A program made the translations under genes and the position numbers. This document shows, one piece after another, positions 21,881 through 31,327 of a DNA stretch of 64,000 bases. Location of the stretch: NCBI GenBank assembly GCA_008729055.1, contig SDUX01000005.1, positions 608,801 to 672,800 of the forward strand, read 5' to 3'. Each line of letters starts with the position of its first letter. Within the stretch, counting starts at the first letter, position 1. Under the pieces are notes generated by a model. The model was not told the DNA's origin. It made no database searches and was given only the letters and a program-made list of their open reading frames with translations. This DNA is from Pyropia haitanensis. Its lineage: Eukaryota > Rhodophyta > Bangiophyceae > Bangiales > Bangiaceae.

Positions 21881-22926
21881 GCTTGCGCGCGGGCGTGACG
21901 GCGGATGGGGAGTTTGTGTATGGGGCGCGGCTGTTTTAGGCCGCGGAGGCGGGGGGGCGCCGTGTGGCATGGGGTCGGTGCCCGCTGTGTATGGTGCTGT
22001 GCTCGTCTGCGTAGCCACTGCTTGCGGGCGGCACCATCGCCTGCCATAAAGTGAAACTGGGGGGTGCCTCTGCCGACGGGCGCCGCTCCCCTGCCACAGG
22101 CACTGCCGCACGGCGGCCGGGGCGGTGCCCCGCCCGCCATCCAGACCCAGCCACCCTCCGTCACCCGCGAGTCCCCCCCCTACCATCCCCACGCCGCTCC
22201 CACCACCCGTGCCCCCACGGCCACCGCCGCCGCTGCTCCCACTGCCGCCGCCACCACCGCTACCACCACCACCGCTACCGCTGCCGCCACTCCCACCGCC
22301 GCCGCCGCCGCCACCGCCACCGCCTCTGCCGCAGCGCCCCCGCCGCGCCCGCCCACCATCCCCCGTCGGCCACCCAACCCTACGCGGCCGCGCCGTACCG
22401 CACGCGCGACGCGCGGCGGCTGCCTCCCCCGCGACGGTTGGCGGATCCGCGGCGGCTGCCGCCCCCGCGACGGTTGGCGAGCCGCGCCGCCCGCGGAACC
22501 GTGCGGGCGGGCGCACGGCGCCGCGGCCGGGGCGTGGCGGGGCGCCCGCCGCCCGGCTGGCTGCCGCCGCCCCGAGACCGCGGAGATCCCGGCGGGGCGG
22601 CCCGCCCACGTGGCGGCGCTGGCGGCGGTCGTGGCCACCTCCAGCAAGCACCCCACCGGGATCTTGGCAGCTCCCACGTCGGACCGCCCCCTCCCGTCCC
22701 CCCCCCCCACGCGCCACCCGCCTCGCGTCCGCCCCGCTCGTCTCCCCTGCCCGTCCCCGCCCGTCTCGTCCGCCCGTCCCTCCCCGCCGCTCCGCCCCCC
22801 CTCCATTCCGTCGTCTGGTACCCAGCGCTCCCGGCCCTCCCCTCCCCCACCGCACACTCTCATCGCTCGCACCCCCCCCCCCTCCATCCGCCCGCTTCCC
22901 TCCTCCCACCCCACCGGTCCGTCGCC

Positions 22927-24271
22927 ATGGCCGCCGCGTTTGTCGCCCCCGCCGCCGCCCTGCCCGGCCGCCCCCTCCGCCGCCGCCACCTTGCCGGCCA
23001 CACCCCACGGGCGGCGCCCGCCGCCCGCCACGCGCGGCGGGTGCCCGTCGCGTCCCGGCCCGACGCCGGCGGCGGCTCCGCCCCCGGCCGGTCGGGCAGC
23101 CCGCCGCCGTCGTCGCCGTCGTTGCCGCCGCCGTCGCTGTTGCGACCGTCGCCGCCACCGCCACCGCCGTCGTCGCCGCTGCCGCCGCCGCCGCCACGGT
23201 CTGTGGCGGCGGCGGCGGCGGCGGCGGCGGCGACCGCCGCGTCGGCGGCTGCCGCCGCCCTACGCGCGGCGGTGCTGCCGCCGCCGGTGGCGGCCGCCGC
23301 CGCGGGCGCCGTGGCCGCCGCGGCTGTGGCGGCCGCGGTGGGGGGGGGGTGCCGCCGACGGGGGGGGGGGGGGGGGGGTGCCGCCCGCCGTGGCCGCCGA
23401 GGCGGGCAGCGTCATTGGCCAGATCCCAACGTCGGGGCTGCTGTTCAAGGACTCGATCGTTGTGCACGTGCGTTGGGGGGGGGAGGGCGGGGCGGGGGGG
23501 GAGGGGGGGGGTGCGCCGGGGTGGCAGTCGCCTGGGTGGTTGGGGGGGGGGGAGCGGGGGGGTGGGGGGGTTTGGGGGGGAAGGGGTGCGGCGGCCGAGG
23601 TACGGCGTGGGGTGAGCGCTCGTGGCGTGGTGGCCTGGCGTGTGTGCTCGCTGGGGTGGCGGGGGGAGGGGTGGCTGGGGTGGGGCGGCTGCGCTGGCCT
23701 GTGGTGCTGACCATGGACGCGACCTGGTCGCGCCAGTTGTGCGCTTGCTTTGTCTGTATCGTGCGCGACGCCCCTGTTTTTTGCCCCTCCGCTGCCACTC
23801 TTCTCATTTTCGCGCCCGTGGCCGCGGACGGTTGTTCCACCCCCTCCCCGTCCCCCTCCCCCCATTGGTACCTATGTGCCCCCCACCGTTCACCCCGACC
23901 CGCAGGCGGTGGACGACCCCAAAATCAGCGGCGTCCGCCTCTTTGTCGCCGACGCGTCCCGCCGCGTGACGGACCGGCTGGCCAACCCGCTCGGGCAGGA
24001 CCCCGGCAGCGCGGCGGTGTCGTGCCTCAAGACGGGCCACGCGGCGGTCGTTGCCGGCTCCGCGCCGAGCACCGCCAAGGAAGGGGAGGAGGTCTTTACC
24101 GAGGCGCGCTCCTTTGGCTGGGCCAACAAGAGCGTCCGCGTGGTGCGCCTGTTTGACCCGGCCGCCCGGTCGGTGGTGTACGTCAGCTTCTCGAGCCGCG
24201 TGCTCGACACCAAGGACGACAACCGCAGCCGCTTTGCGAGCAGCGTGTGCGCGATTCAGTTGGACGAGTGA
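22927..24271 (+). CDS. creA: CreA-like protein, probably plastid-targeted, two exons
   Basis: Exon 2 (23906-24271) and the end of exon 1 give a complete CreA domain (COG3045/PF05981): IGQIPTSGLLFKDSIVVH joined to AVDDPKISGVRLFVAD, then LGQDPGSAAVSCLKTG, GEEVFTEARSFGWANKS, VRVVRLFDPAARSVVYVSF and a final AIQLDE. Bacterial CreA is a small exported protein of unknown biochemical role. The intron runs 23468-23905 (CAC|GTGCGT to CGCAG|GCGGTG). The ATG at 22927 opens an Ala/Arg-rich N-terminus (MAAAFVAPAAALPGRP) suited to a plastid transit peptide. Between about 23340 and 23390 the frame must shift by one base inside G runs of 10 and 18, so run length there is suspect. A C-rich leader (22680-22925) precedes the ATG. 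The family call is strong. Confidence 0.82.
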
Positions 24272-25216
24272 ACCGGGGCGGGGGGGGGGGGGGGGGGGAG
24301 CAGCGACCGGAAGGGATAGAGGAAGGGGGGCGGAGGGGGGCGGCTGCGTTGAGCGCGTTGGTGTTTGGGTGTCGTGGGCGGCGGCGGCCGGCCGGGCGCG
24401 CTGGGTGCAGACCACCACGACGGCATTCGCCAGCGGCGCTTGTGCCTTGTGTCCCCCCTTCCTGGTGCTCCGTGTGGTACCGTCGTCGGTTGCTGGCGCA
24501 ACACCAGCTGTTGTGTCGGGGCTGCACCCCTCATCGCTGGTGCTGGGTGGACCCTGGTGCGCGGCGAGCCGCCGCCACTCCCGACGCTGGTGCGGCTCCC
24601 CCTTGCCGCGCCCGACGACGCCCTGCCATGAGAGCGTGTGCTGGCGTCCTCCCCATCCCCCTCGGGGGCAGCGCCCCCCCCCTGCGCCCACCCAGTGGGC
24701 AAGGGCGTCCAAGCAAGCACCACACCCCCACTCTTCTGTACACCCCCACGCCGCTCTCCCCCCCCCCCGCCTGCCCCTCATATCGCCTGAGCACGGCGGC
24801 TGCCCCCACCAGAGGGCCTTCTACCGCCGCCGTCACGGCCACCATCGCCGCTGCTGGCGGCGGCGCGAGTGCTCAGCAGACCCCCCCCCCATCCCCCCCC
24901 CGCTGCCGCCCCCGCAGCCACCACCCCCCCAAAGGCTTCCACAGTCCACCCCGCTGCCGCCCCGCTCGCTCCGCTCGACGGTGGACCACAACGCCGACGG
25001 CGGCGACGGCGGCGGCGACGCCGGGGGGACGCCGGGGGGAGTCGCCCCCGCCGCCGCCGGCCACGCGGCGCCGCCGACCGCCACCGCCACGGGCGAAACT
25101 CGCAGCGGCGACGCCGCCGACGCGCAGTCGCCACTGTGAATAATTAAGCGGATAGATCGGTCGCTTGGAGCACATCCAACAATGCCAGGATGGTCGCGAA
25201 TACGTACACGTGGCTC
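24272..25216. other. Low-complexity spacer, no gene recognised
   Basis: It holds a G-run cluster just after the CreA stop, ordinary sequence at 24400-24650, then C-runs and GCC repeats to 25140. Open frames on both strands give only Pro/Ala/Arg low complexity. The left Harbinger copy begins at 25220. Confidence 0.35.
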
Positions 25217-25219
25217 TCA

Positions 25220-25238
25220 GAGTGTTTCCACCAATGCG
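25220..25238 (+). repeat. Left terminal inverted repeat, left copy
   Basis: 19 bp, identical to the other three ends of the two Harbinger copies; TCA duplication at 25217-25219. Confidence 0.92.
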
Positions 25239-25439
25239 AACGATCTGCCTACCATCTCACAGGCAACTTTCGGAATATTCATTTGAGCGTCCACGTGGCT
25301 GCTGAATGTCGTCTCCGCCAATGGGAGCGCAGCACGGGCAAACGGGAGTCCGGTGGCGGCCAGATTCGGGCCTCCGATTCGGTTTCAGCCCTCAATGGAG
25401 TTGAGGTAGTTGAATCTAACTCTCGAGTGCCACGTACAC

Positions 25440-25519
25440 AAACGAGATGGTCATGACCATCTCGGAAACGATCTAGGGGGGGGTAGATCGTTTCCGAGAT
25501 GGTCATGACCATCTCGTTT
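25440..25519. repeat. Sub-terminal hairpin, 36-bp perfect arms, 8-G loop
   Basis: Arms 25440-25475 and 25484-25519 are exact inverted copies. Each contains the 20-bp palindrome GAGATGGTCATGACCATCTC. The right Harbinger copy has only a single such palindrome at the matching place (about 57298-57320). Related ACCATCTCA motifs lie next to both terminal repeats, so these may be transposase or Myb-protein binding sites (inference). Confidence 0.85.
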
Positions 25520-26612
25520 CGGGTTATGGGAAGGTATATTGGGCTAGAATGGGGTCTAGAACGGGACATTGGAGACATCCTCGAAAGTTTTTGGGTGCAA
25601 CCCGAAAGCCGCACGGCGGCCGCTCGTCCCGTGCGGAGGTCCCGCGCCGCGGGGTGCCGGCAGGCCCGTCGCCACGGTTGCTGTGGCGGGCCAGTCGCCA
25701 CGGCTGCTGTGGCGCCTCGCGCCTGTCACACATTCGCGCCCGTCGCAATCCGCGGGCGGCGCCGGCAACCCCGCCCGAGGCGTGTCCCCGTGTGCATCGG
25801 GGCCGGCGGGAATGGCACCAGAGAGGGGGGCGGGGCAGGGGTGGCGACAAGCGGCTGTGCTGCGGCGAGGCAGCATCGGCCGCGGCCCCGCGCGAGAGGC
25901 CCGTTCAGGGGCGTGGCGAGCGGGGGCGGGCTGTGGGGGGGGGGGGGTGGGGAGCCTGCGGCCGCGGCGTGTCGGCCGCGGCCCGACCCAGGAGCATCAT
26001 TTCCGGACGTGTGGGGGGGGGGGACGCCCCTACGGGCGCGTGCGGCGGGGGTGGCAACCAGCGGCCGTGCCGTGTCGGCCGCAGCCCCGCCGGAGAGCAT
26101 CGCTCTGAGTGGTGTGGGGGGGGGCGGGCGTCACGTGGGAGGCGTCCGGGGGGGGGGTGGCATGGAGCGGCCATGGCGCGGCCGAGCAGTGTCGGCCGCC
26201 CCCGCTCGAGCGCTGCTCAGGTGGTGTGGGAGGGGAGGGTGGGGGGCGGCAGGGGGGTATTGTGGGGGTGCCGGCTCACGAGGGCCGCAACGTGGCGGCC
26301 CGCATATCCCCCCCCCCACCCTCGACCCTGTTTCGCCCGTGCCTGGTGTGGGGGGGGGGGAATGGGTGCCACTGGGTGCATGGCGTGTACCGTGTGGCAC
26401 GCGCAGCGCCGTTACCCGGTCGCCGTCGCCGTCGTCGCGACCATCCCCATCGCCGGCACCGCCGCGATCACCACCATCCCCACCACCACGACGGACACCA
26501 CCGCCGCCACCGCAGCCGCCATCACCACCTGCACGTGAGTGGCACTGTTTTGTCGCCTGCGGCGCTATCGTCAACGTGTCGGCCGCCCTGTTTTCGCCCG
26601 AGGGGCCACGCC

Positions 26613-28352
26613 ATGGACCCGCCCCTCCCCGCCGTCGATCGGGAGGCGTGGGAGGTGTCTGAGGGGTCGGCCGACGAGACGCGCGCCGCTGTGCTCGCGT
26701 CACAGCTCTCTCTTCGGCGGCGGCGACACTACGTGGCGCTGCTGGGCGCCGTGGCGCGGCGCCGACGTCGCGGCGGGTCCGTCCCCGGCCGCCGGCCCAA
26801 CCGGCCGCGTGGTTTCGATGCGGGCTTCCATAGCATTCTTCGTGACTACTTTGGCGTGGACGGGTGCCCGCCTGTGTACGGCGAGGCAGATTTTGAGACG
26901 CGCTTTCGTGTGCCCCGGAATGTCTTTATGGAGATATACGACGACGTGAAGGATCTTCCCTACTGGAAGCGGACGGTCAACGCAACTGGGCAGCCACAGG
27001 CGCATGGACTGCAGAAGGTGGTGGCTGCCTTTCGCGTGCTGGCGTACGGCGAGGCCGCTGATCGGCCTGACGAGTACCTGCGCCTGGCGAAGTCAACAAC
27101 GGCGGTAGCGACGCAGATGCTAGTCGACCACATCGTGGACAACTACGAGTGCTCTTACTTGCGGCCACCCACTCTGCAGGAGCTGGCCCACATCCTCGAC
27201 CGTAACGCGGCACGGGGCATGCCAGGCTGTATGGGCAGCATTGACTGCTCTCACTGGGCCTGGCGCATGTGCCCCAAAGCGCTTGCAGGACAATACCAAG
27301 ACTACAAGAAGCGACGCTCTGTGGTCATGGAGACGGTTTGTGATGAGGACCTTTTCATCTGGCATTTCTTTGTTGGCCCGCCTGGGAGCCACAACGATCT
27401 CAACGTGTGGGGCCAGTCCCCGCTGTGTATGGACATTACCAGTGGACAGTGGCCCCCGGACATGTTTGAGTACACACTGAACGGCCGGACCCGTCGCTTA
27501 CTGTACTATTTGGCCGACGGTGTTTATCCCCATTTTCCTTTCTTTGCCCGACCCTTCTCCCGCGCCGCCAACAACTCCCTGAAACGTCGCACGTACAACC
27601 GCCTGCAGGAAGCACTTCGAAAGGACGTGGAGCGCCTGTACGGCGTGCTGACCGCGCGGTTCCACATTTTGCTCCGGCCTGCCAAATTCCACTCTGTCGA
27701 CCGCATTGTCCGCACTGCCAAAGCTGTGGCCATCCTGCACAACATGGTCGTCATTAACCGTCGGGACGGGTATCTCTCTCGGCGCCGCATCGGCGATGCT
27801 TTTGGTGAGCCGGGCGCCGCGGCCTCGACGTTGGCCGCGGCAGCTGCAGCAGCGTTGGCGGAGGCCGCGGGGAGTGCCGCCCTGGCGGCGGGCCCAGCCG
27901 GTGGGTCTGGCGGAGGTGGGGTGGGGGCGGCCGCGGGGAGTGGCACCCTGGCGGCCGGCCCAGCCGGTGCGTCTGGCGGAGGTGGGGGGGGGGCGGCCGC
28001 GGGGAGTGGCACCCTGACGGCCGGCCCAGCTGGTGCGTCTGGCGGAAGTGGGGGGGCGGCGGCCGCGGGGAGTGGCGCCCTGGTGGCTGGCACGCCGTGT
28101 GGACCTGTCGGTGCTCGTGGCGCGGGACGGGTGGTCGCAGGCGGTGGATCTTTAGGTGGACGCGGAGGAGCTGAAGCAGTCGACGGTCGTGGTTGCCGTT
28201 CAGGCCACCCTGACGACATGCAGCGGTTGTCCGGCCTGCGGAGCCCGACGGAGCATGAGCGCTTGCGGGAGGACCTGGTGGAGCACATCTGGGCGCATAG
28301 GAAGAACGCGCTCGCGCCCTACCTCCATCGACACGACGACCTCATGCGTTAG
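26613..28352 (+). CDS. PIF/Harbinger DDE transposase (PF04827-like), 579 aa
   Basis: This catalyses cut-and-paste transposition of the element. The domain matches the plant transposon protein / HARBI1 family. The first acid is Asp211 in GCMGSIDCSHWAW, the second Asp262 in GPPGSHNDLNVW, and the third Glu340 in QEALRKDVERLYGVL. LADGVYPHFPFF (Asp302) and AVAILHNMVVINRR are also family motifs. About residues 425-495 are a Gly/Ala-rich linker made of three roughly 63-bp tandem repeats. The C-terminus ends with a family-like helix, HERLREDLVEHIWAH. The ATG at 26613 was chosen because the second copy opens at the same codon; the frame extends further upstream here, but without conserved sequence. 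It converges with the Myb/SANT gene; stop codons are about 610 bp apart. Confidence 0.92.
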   Translation: MDPPLPAVDREAWEVSEGSADETRAAVLASQLSLRRRRHYVALLGAVARRRRRGGSVPGRRPNRPRGFDAGFHSILRDYFGVDGCPPVYGEADFETRFRVPRNVFMEIYDDVKDLPYWKRTVNATGQPQAHGLQKVVAAFRVLAYGEAADRPDEYLRLAKSTTAVATQMLVDHIVDNYECSYLRPPTLQELAHILDRNAARGMPGCMGSIDCSHWAWRMCPKALAGQYQDYKKRRSVVMETVCDEDLFIWHFFVGPPGSHNDLNVWGQSPLCMDITSGQWPPDMFEYTLNGRTRRLLYYLADGVYPHFPFFARPFSRAANNSLKRRTYNRLQEALRKDVERLYGVLTARFHILLRPAKFHSVDRIVRTAKAVAILHNMVVINRRDGYLSRRRIGDAFGEPGAAASTLAAAAAAALAEAAGSAALAAGPAGGSGGGGVGAAAGSGTLAAGPAGASGGGGGGAAAGSGTLTAGPAGASGGSGGAAAAGSGALVAGTPCGPVGARGAGRVVAGGGSLGGRGGAEAVDGRGCRSGHPDDMQRLSGLRSPTEHERLREDLVEHIWAHRKNALAPYLHRHDDLMR

Positions 28353-28369
28353 AGCCTGAACGGCGTCGT

Positions 28370-28406
28370 AAAGGTTTTTTTTTTCCCTGACGGGTTTTTT
28401 TTTTCC
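28370..28406 (+). promoter_or_regulatory. Poly-T 3' element after the transposase
   Basis: AAAGG, a T run, CCCTGACGGG, another T run and CC, starting 18 bp after the transposase stop. An inverted counterpart follows the convergent Myb/SANT gene (28904-28938). Both are kept in the second transposon copy. A role in 3'-end formation is inferred from position only. Confidence 0.6.
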
Positions 28407-28903
28407 TCATATCCCTCGTTTGGAGAGTACCGCCGCTGCGGCCAAGCTGTAGTATCTCCGCCTTGGGGCCGGCAGCGGCCGCAAAAATGGCGGGGCCGGG
28501 CCGGGCGGCTACTCGCCCCGCCGCTCACTTGGCGTGCGGGGCGGCCGCACAGCCGCGGCTGCCCGCCCACGCCCAACCCACGCCCCGTCCTCCCCGCGGC
28601 CGGTGGCGGCCGCCATCGTGGGATGCTCAGGTGCGGCCTGCTGCGGCCGGCCGCGTCGCCACTCGCCGCGCCGCTCGCTGAGCGCGCGGCGCGGCCGCAC
28701 TGGTGGCGCTGCTAGGCCGCGCCGCACCCCGCCGGCCCCGGTGCTGTTTTTCGCATGTGGGCGTGGATGGTCTAGTGCGGCCGCTGCGAGAGCGAGGCGT
28801 GCGTGGTTTTATGTTCGGCGTTGTCCACGCCGAGTGTGTGCATCCTCGCCGACTTGGCCCTCTCCGTTTCTTGCTGTCATCATCGTGGCTGCAAAGTGCT
28901 TAA
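28407..28903. other. Spacer between convergent transposon genes
   Basis: GC-rich, with several GTGCGGCC / GCGGCCGC motifs between 28500 and 28790. No gene is seen. Confidence 0.5.
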
Positions 28904-28938
28904 GGAAAAAAAACCCCGGAGGGAAAAAAAAAACCTTT
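28904..28938 (-). promoter_or_regulatory. Poly-T 3' element after the Myb/SANT gene
   Basis: On the minus strand it reads AAAAGG, T run, CCCTCCGGGG, T run, CC, starting about 26 bp after the Myb/SANT stop. It is the near-inverse copy of the element after the transposase. Confidence 0.6.
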
Positions 28939-28963
28939 TATGTATCGCTCGTCTGCCAAAGCG

Positions 28964-31327
28964 TCACAGGAACAAGTCGTCGTCGTCCTCGTCCTCTTCC
29001 AGCTCTTTCACTTTGCCGATGAGGAGGCCAAACTCGTCGTCATCATTGATGGCTCCAGTGTCCGCGTCCGGGTCCTGCTCAGCGTCTTCATCACCTTCCC
29101 CGTCAGCTTCCTCCTCGTCCGCATAGCTCTCTCCAGATCCCGATGAAGGAACTGTCGGTGCGAGGCGAGGGGCCATCCACCTTGGCCCCTTCCCCTTAGA
29201 GCTTCGCTGCGTCGCACATTGAAGCTGCTTGTCGATTTGGGCGCGACGACCGTCGGACAGCAACGCGGCCGCAGCGCGTCCACCGCCCGCGGCCGTCAAG
29301 GACATACGTGGATGGGGCGCAATGGCCACCGTGCCTATCCCTGCTGCTTCTGCACGCACCGCCGTGGACGCACTAGGGCTTGAAGTCCCCGCCGGCCGCG
29401 TTGAAGTCGGCCGCGCGGCCGCCGCGGCAGGTACAGCACCTCTGGCTGCCCGCGGCGGCTCCACGGGCGGCCGTCCCCACACCACAGCAGGCAGCGACGA
29501 AGATGACGTCGCTGGAGTGGGTTCCAATGGACGCCAATTCAGTACCGGCGCAGCGCGTCCCGTGCGCGGGAGGGCAGGGCGAGCCACAGCCGCGATAGGA
29601 GGGGAAGAGCGGCCGCCAGACGGTCCCGTGACCACGACCGCATCGGTCCCGCCGGTGAGCGTGGTTGCGGCGGCAGGACCGGCCGCGGGGGCGGCACAGG
29701 TAGTCGGCGCGGCCGTCGTCGCGGCCGCGTCGCCGCCTCTCCCCGGACCGCCACCACCCTCCGACATGCCCCCCAGCAGCGACATCCGCTCTGCCGCACC
29801 ATCTTCTCCAGCCCCGTCCTCAGGTTCCTCCTCGCTGCCATCTGCGGCTGCCCATAACCTCCCCTCCGCACCACCACCAGCGGCGACGGCCGGTCCATCA
29901 GCCGTACCGTCCGCGGCGGCCGCCTCCGAGGCGGCCGGAGCTGCCTGCGCGGCCAAGTGCGCTGCGATAAGCTCATCCGCGCGCTGGGCGAGAAAGTTGC
30001 GAAAGCGCGGCTCGTCGCGGATGGCGGGGGCCGACAGCGTCGCTATCAGGTTTCTGTCGCTCGCCGCCCGAGCAATGACCTTGAGCGCCTCGGTGTTGGC
30101 AATGCCCTCATTCGCAAAAGCTTTGTCCCTTGCAGCCTGCGCCATCCGGTTCAGGGTCGCCCGCGTGCCCAGCGGCCGCTCGGCAAAGGTCGCCGGCCGC
30201 TGACGCTTGCCCGGCGTCAGACCATCCGTCGCTTCCGAGCCGGCGCCGTCCGTTGCCGCGCTGGCGACGCTGGCTTCGCCTGCGCCAGCGGCCGCTCCCA
30301 CCGGCGGGCCGTCCCCGCGGGCCCGCCGTCGGCGCGCCTCTTGGGCGGCCATGGCGGCCGCCCCGCTATACTTGTCTGAAACCTTGAGCACCCGCCAGCA
30401 GTTCATCCAGTACTCCGCTCTTGACTCGGGTGACTTAAGCCTCGGGTGGGGAACGTACTTCCCCATTCTGATGGCCTCGTACACATCCCGCTTCTCGTAG
30501 GAGGCCATCATGGCCAGCTCCATGTCGGCCTCCGATGGGTTGCCAGTCAGGTCGAGGCTCTCCACGTGCACACGCGCGCACACCAGGCGCATGACCTTCT
30601 CATTCAGCTTCTGGTAGTATCGCTGCACGGCGGCGGCCTCGCGGACAACCCTAGTACCGAGGCCGCCATCACCGGCCTGTGCGGCAATGCGGTCCATACG
30701 CGCCTGGAAGTTGGCCGTCACAGCAGCAAAAAACTCCTTGCCCTTCTGGTCGGTACCCACCACAGCATCCTCAGACACCTCCAGCCACGCCGCACTCAGC
30801 TGTACGCGCTCGACGGCGGAGTAGGGGACCCCGTTGGTGTGGATGCGAGGTCCCACTCCAGCTCGAACGCCCTCCGCGCCGCGGCCGCCGCCGCGGCCGC
30901 GTCCTCGAGCGACTGCAGCTGTGGTGGCGGCCGCTGAACCTCCTCCGCGGCCGTGGACGCCTCTTCCGCCTCGGCCGCGACGCCCGGCGCTGGGTCGCGT
31001 GCGGGCCCCGGCGGCTGCTGCGGCGGCCTCTCCGTCGGGGTCGCCGTCACCATCGGTGAGGCCGTCGCCGTCCCCGTTGCGGGCCGTGCGGCCTCCCGCG
31101 GGCGGTGGCCGACCGCCTCGTCCGCTCGGTCCTCCGTCACGGGACGCCCCGCCACCTCGGCGGCGCCGTCGGCCACGCGCCGGGGCAATCTCGGGGGTGC
31201 TGTACCCGGCGGAACTCGCTGCCCCGCTGCCGTCGCTGTCGTACCCGGAGCAGGTCCCACTGCCGCTGCTGCCAACCTCGTCGCGGCTGCTCCGCCCCCC
31301 TCTGGCGGTGGGAGGGGACGGGAACAT
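28964..31327 (-). CDS. Harbinger accessory Myb/SANT-like protein, up to 787 aa
   Basis: PIF/Pong/Harbinger elements encode a second protein with a Myb/SANT trihelix domain that binds DNA and assists the transposase in the nucleus. Here the domain is at about residues 168-275: VQLSAAWLEVSEDAVVGTDQ, then KGKEFFAAVTANFQARM, then YYQKLNEKVMRLV. Next come a charged helical region (residues 280-430), an Ala/Pro/Ser-rich linker and a very acidic C-terminus with long Glu/Asp runs. The ATG at 31327 gives an acidic Ser/Gly/Arg-rich N-terminus. The frame is open much further upstream (to 34906), but there it runs through the 87-bp repeats in what looks like the wrong frame. It overlaps the Cys-rich ORF by 532 bp. 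Confidence 0.82.
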   Translation of the reverse strand: MFPSPPTARGGRSSRDEVGSSGSGTCSGYDSDGSGAASSAGYSTPEIAPARGRRRRRGGGASRDGGPSGRGGRPPPAGGRTARNGDGDGLTDGDGDPDGEAAAAAAGARTRPSAGRRGRGGRGVHGRGGGSAAATTAAVARGRGRGGGRGAEGVRAGVGPRIHTNGVPYSAVERVQLSAAWLEVSEDAVVGTDQKGKEFFAAVTANFQARMDRIAAQAGDGGLGTRVVREAAAVQRYYQKLNEKVMRLVCARVHVESLDLTGNPSEADMELAMMASYEKRDVYEAIRMGKYVPHPRLKSPESRAEYWMNCWRVLKVSDKYSGAAAMAAQEARRRRARGDGPPVGAAAGAGEASVASAATDGAGSEATDGLTPGKRQRPATFAERPLGTRATLNRMAQAARDKAFANEGIANTEALKVIARAASDRNLIATLSAPAIRDEPRFRNFLAQRADELIAAHLAAQAAPAASEAAAADGTADGPAVAAGGGAEGRLWAAADGSEEEPEDGAGEDGAAERMSLLGGMSEGGGGPGRGGDAAATTAAPTTCAAPAAGPAAATTLTGGTDAVVVTGPSGGRSSPPIAAVARPALPRTGRAAPVLNWRPLEPTPATSSSSLPAVVWGRPPVEPPRAARGAVPAAAAARPTSTRPAGTSSPSASTAVRAEAAGIGTVAIAPHPRMSLTAAGGGRAAAALLSDGRRAQIDKQLQCATQRSSKGKGPRWMAPRLAPTVPSSGSGESYADEEEADGEGDEDAEQDPDADTGAINDDDEFGLLIGKVKELEEDEDDDDLFL

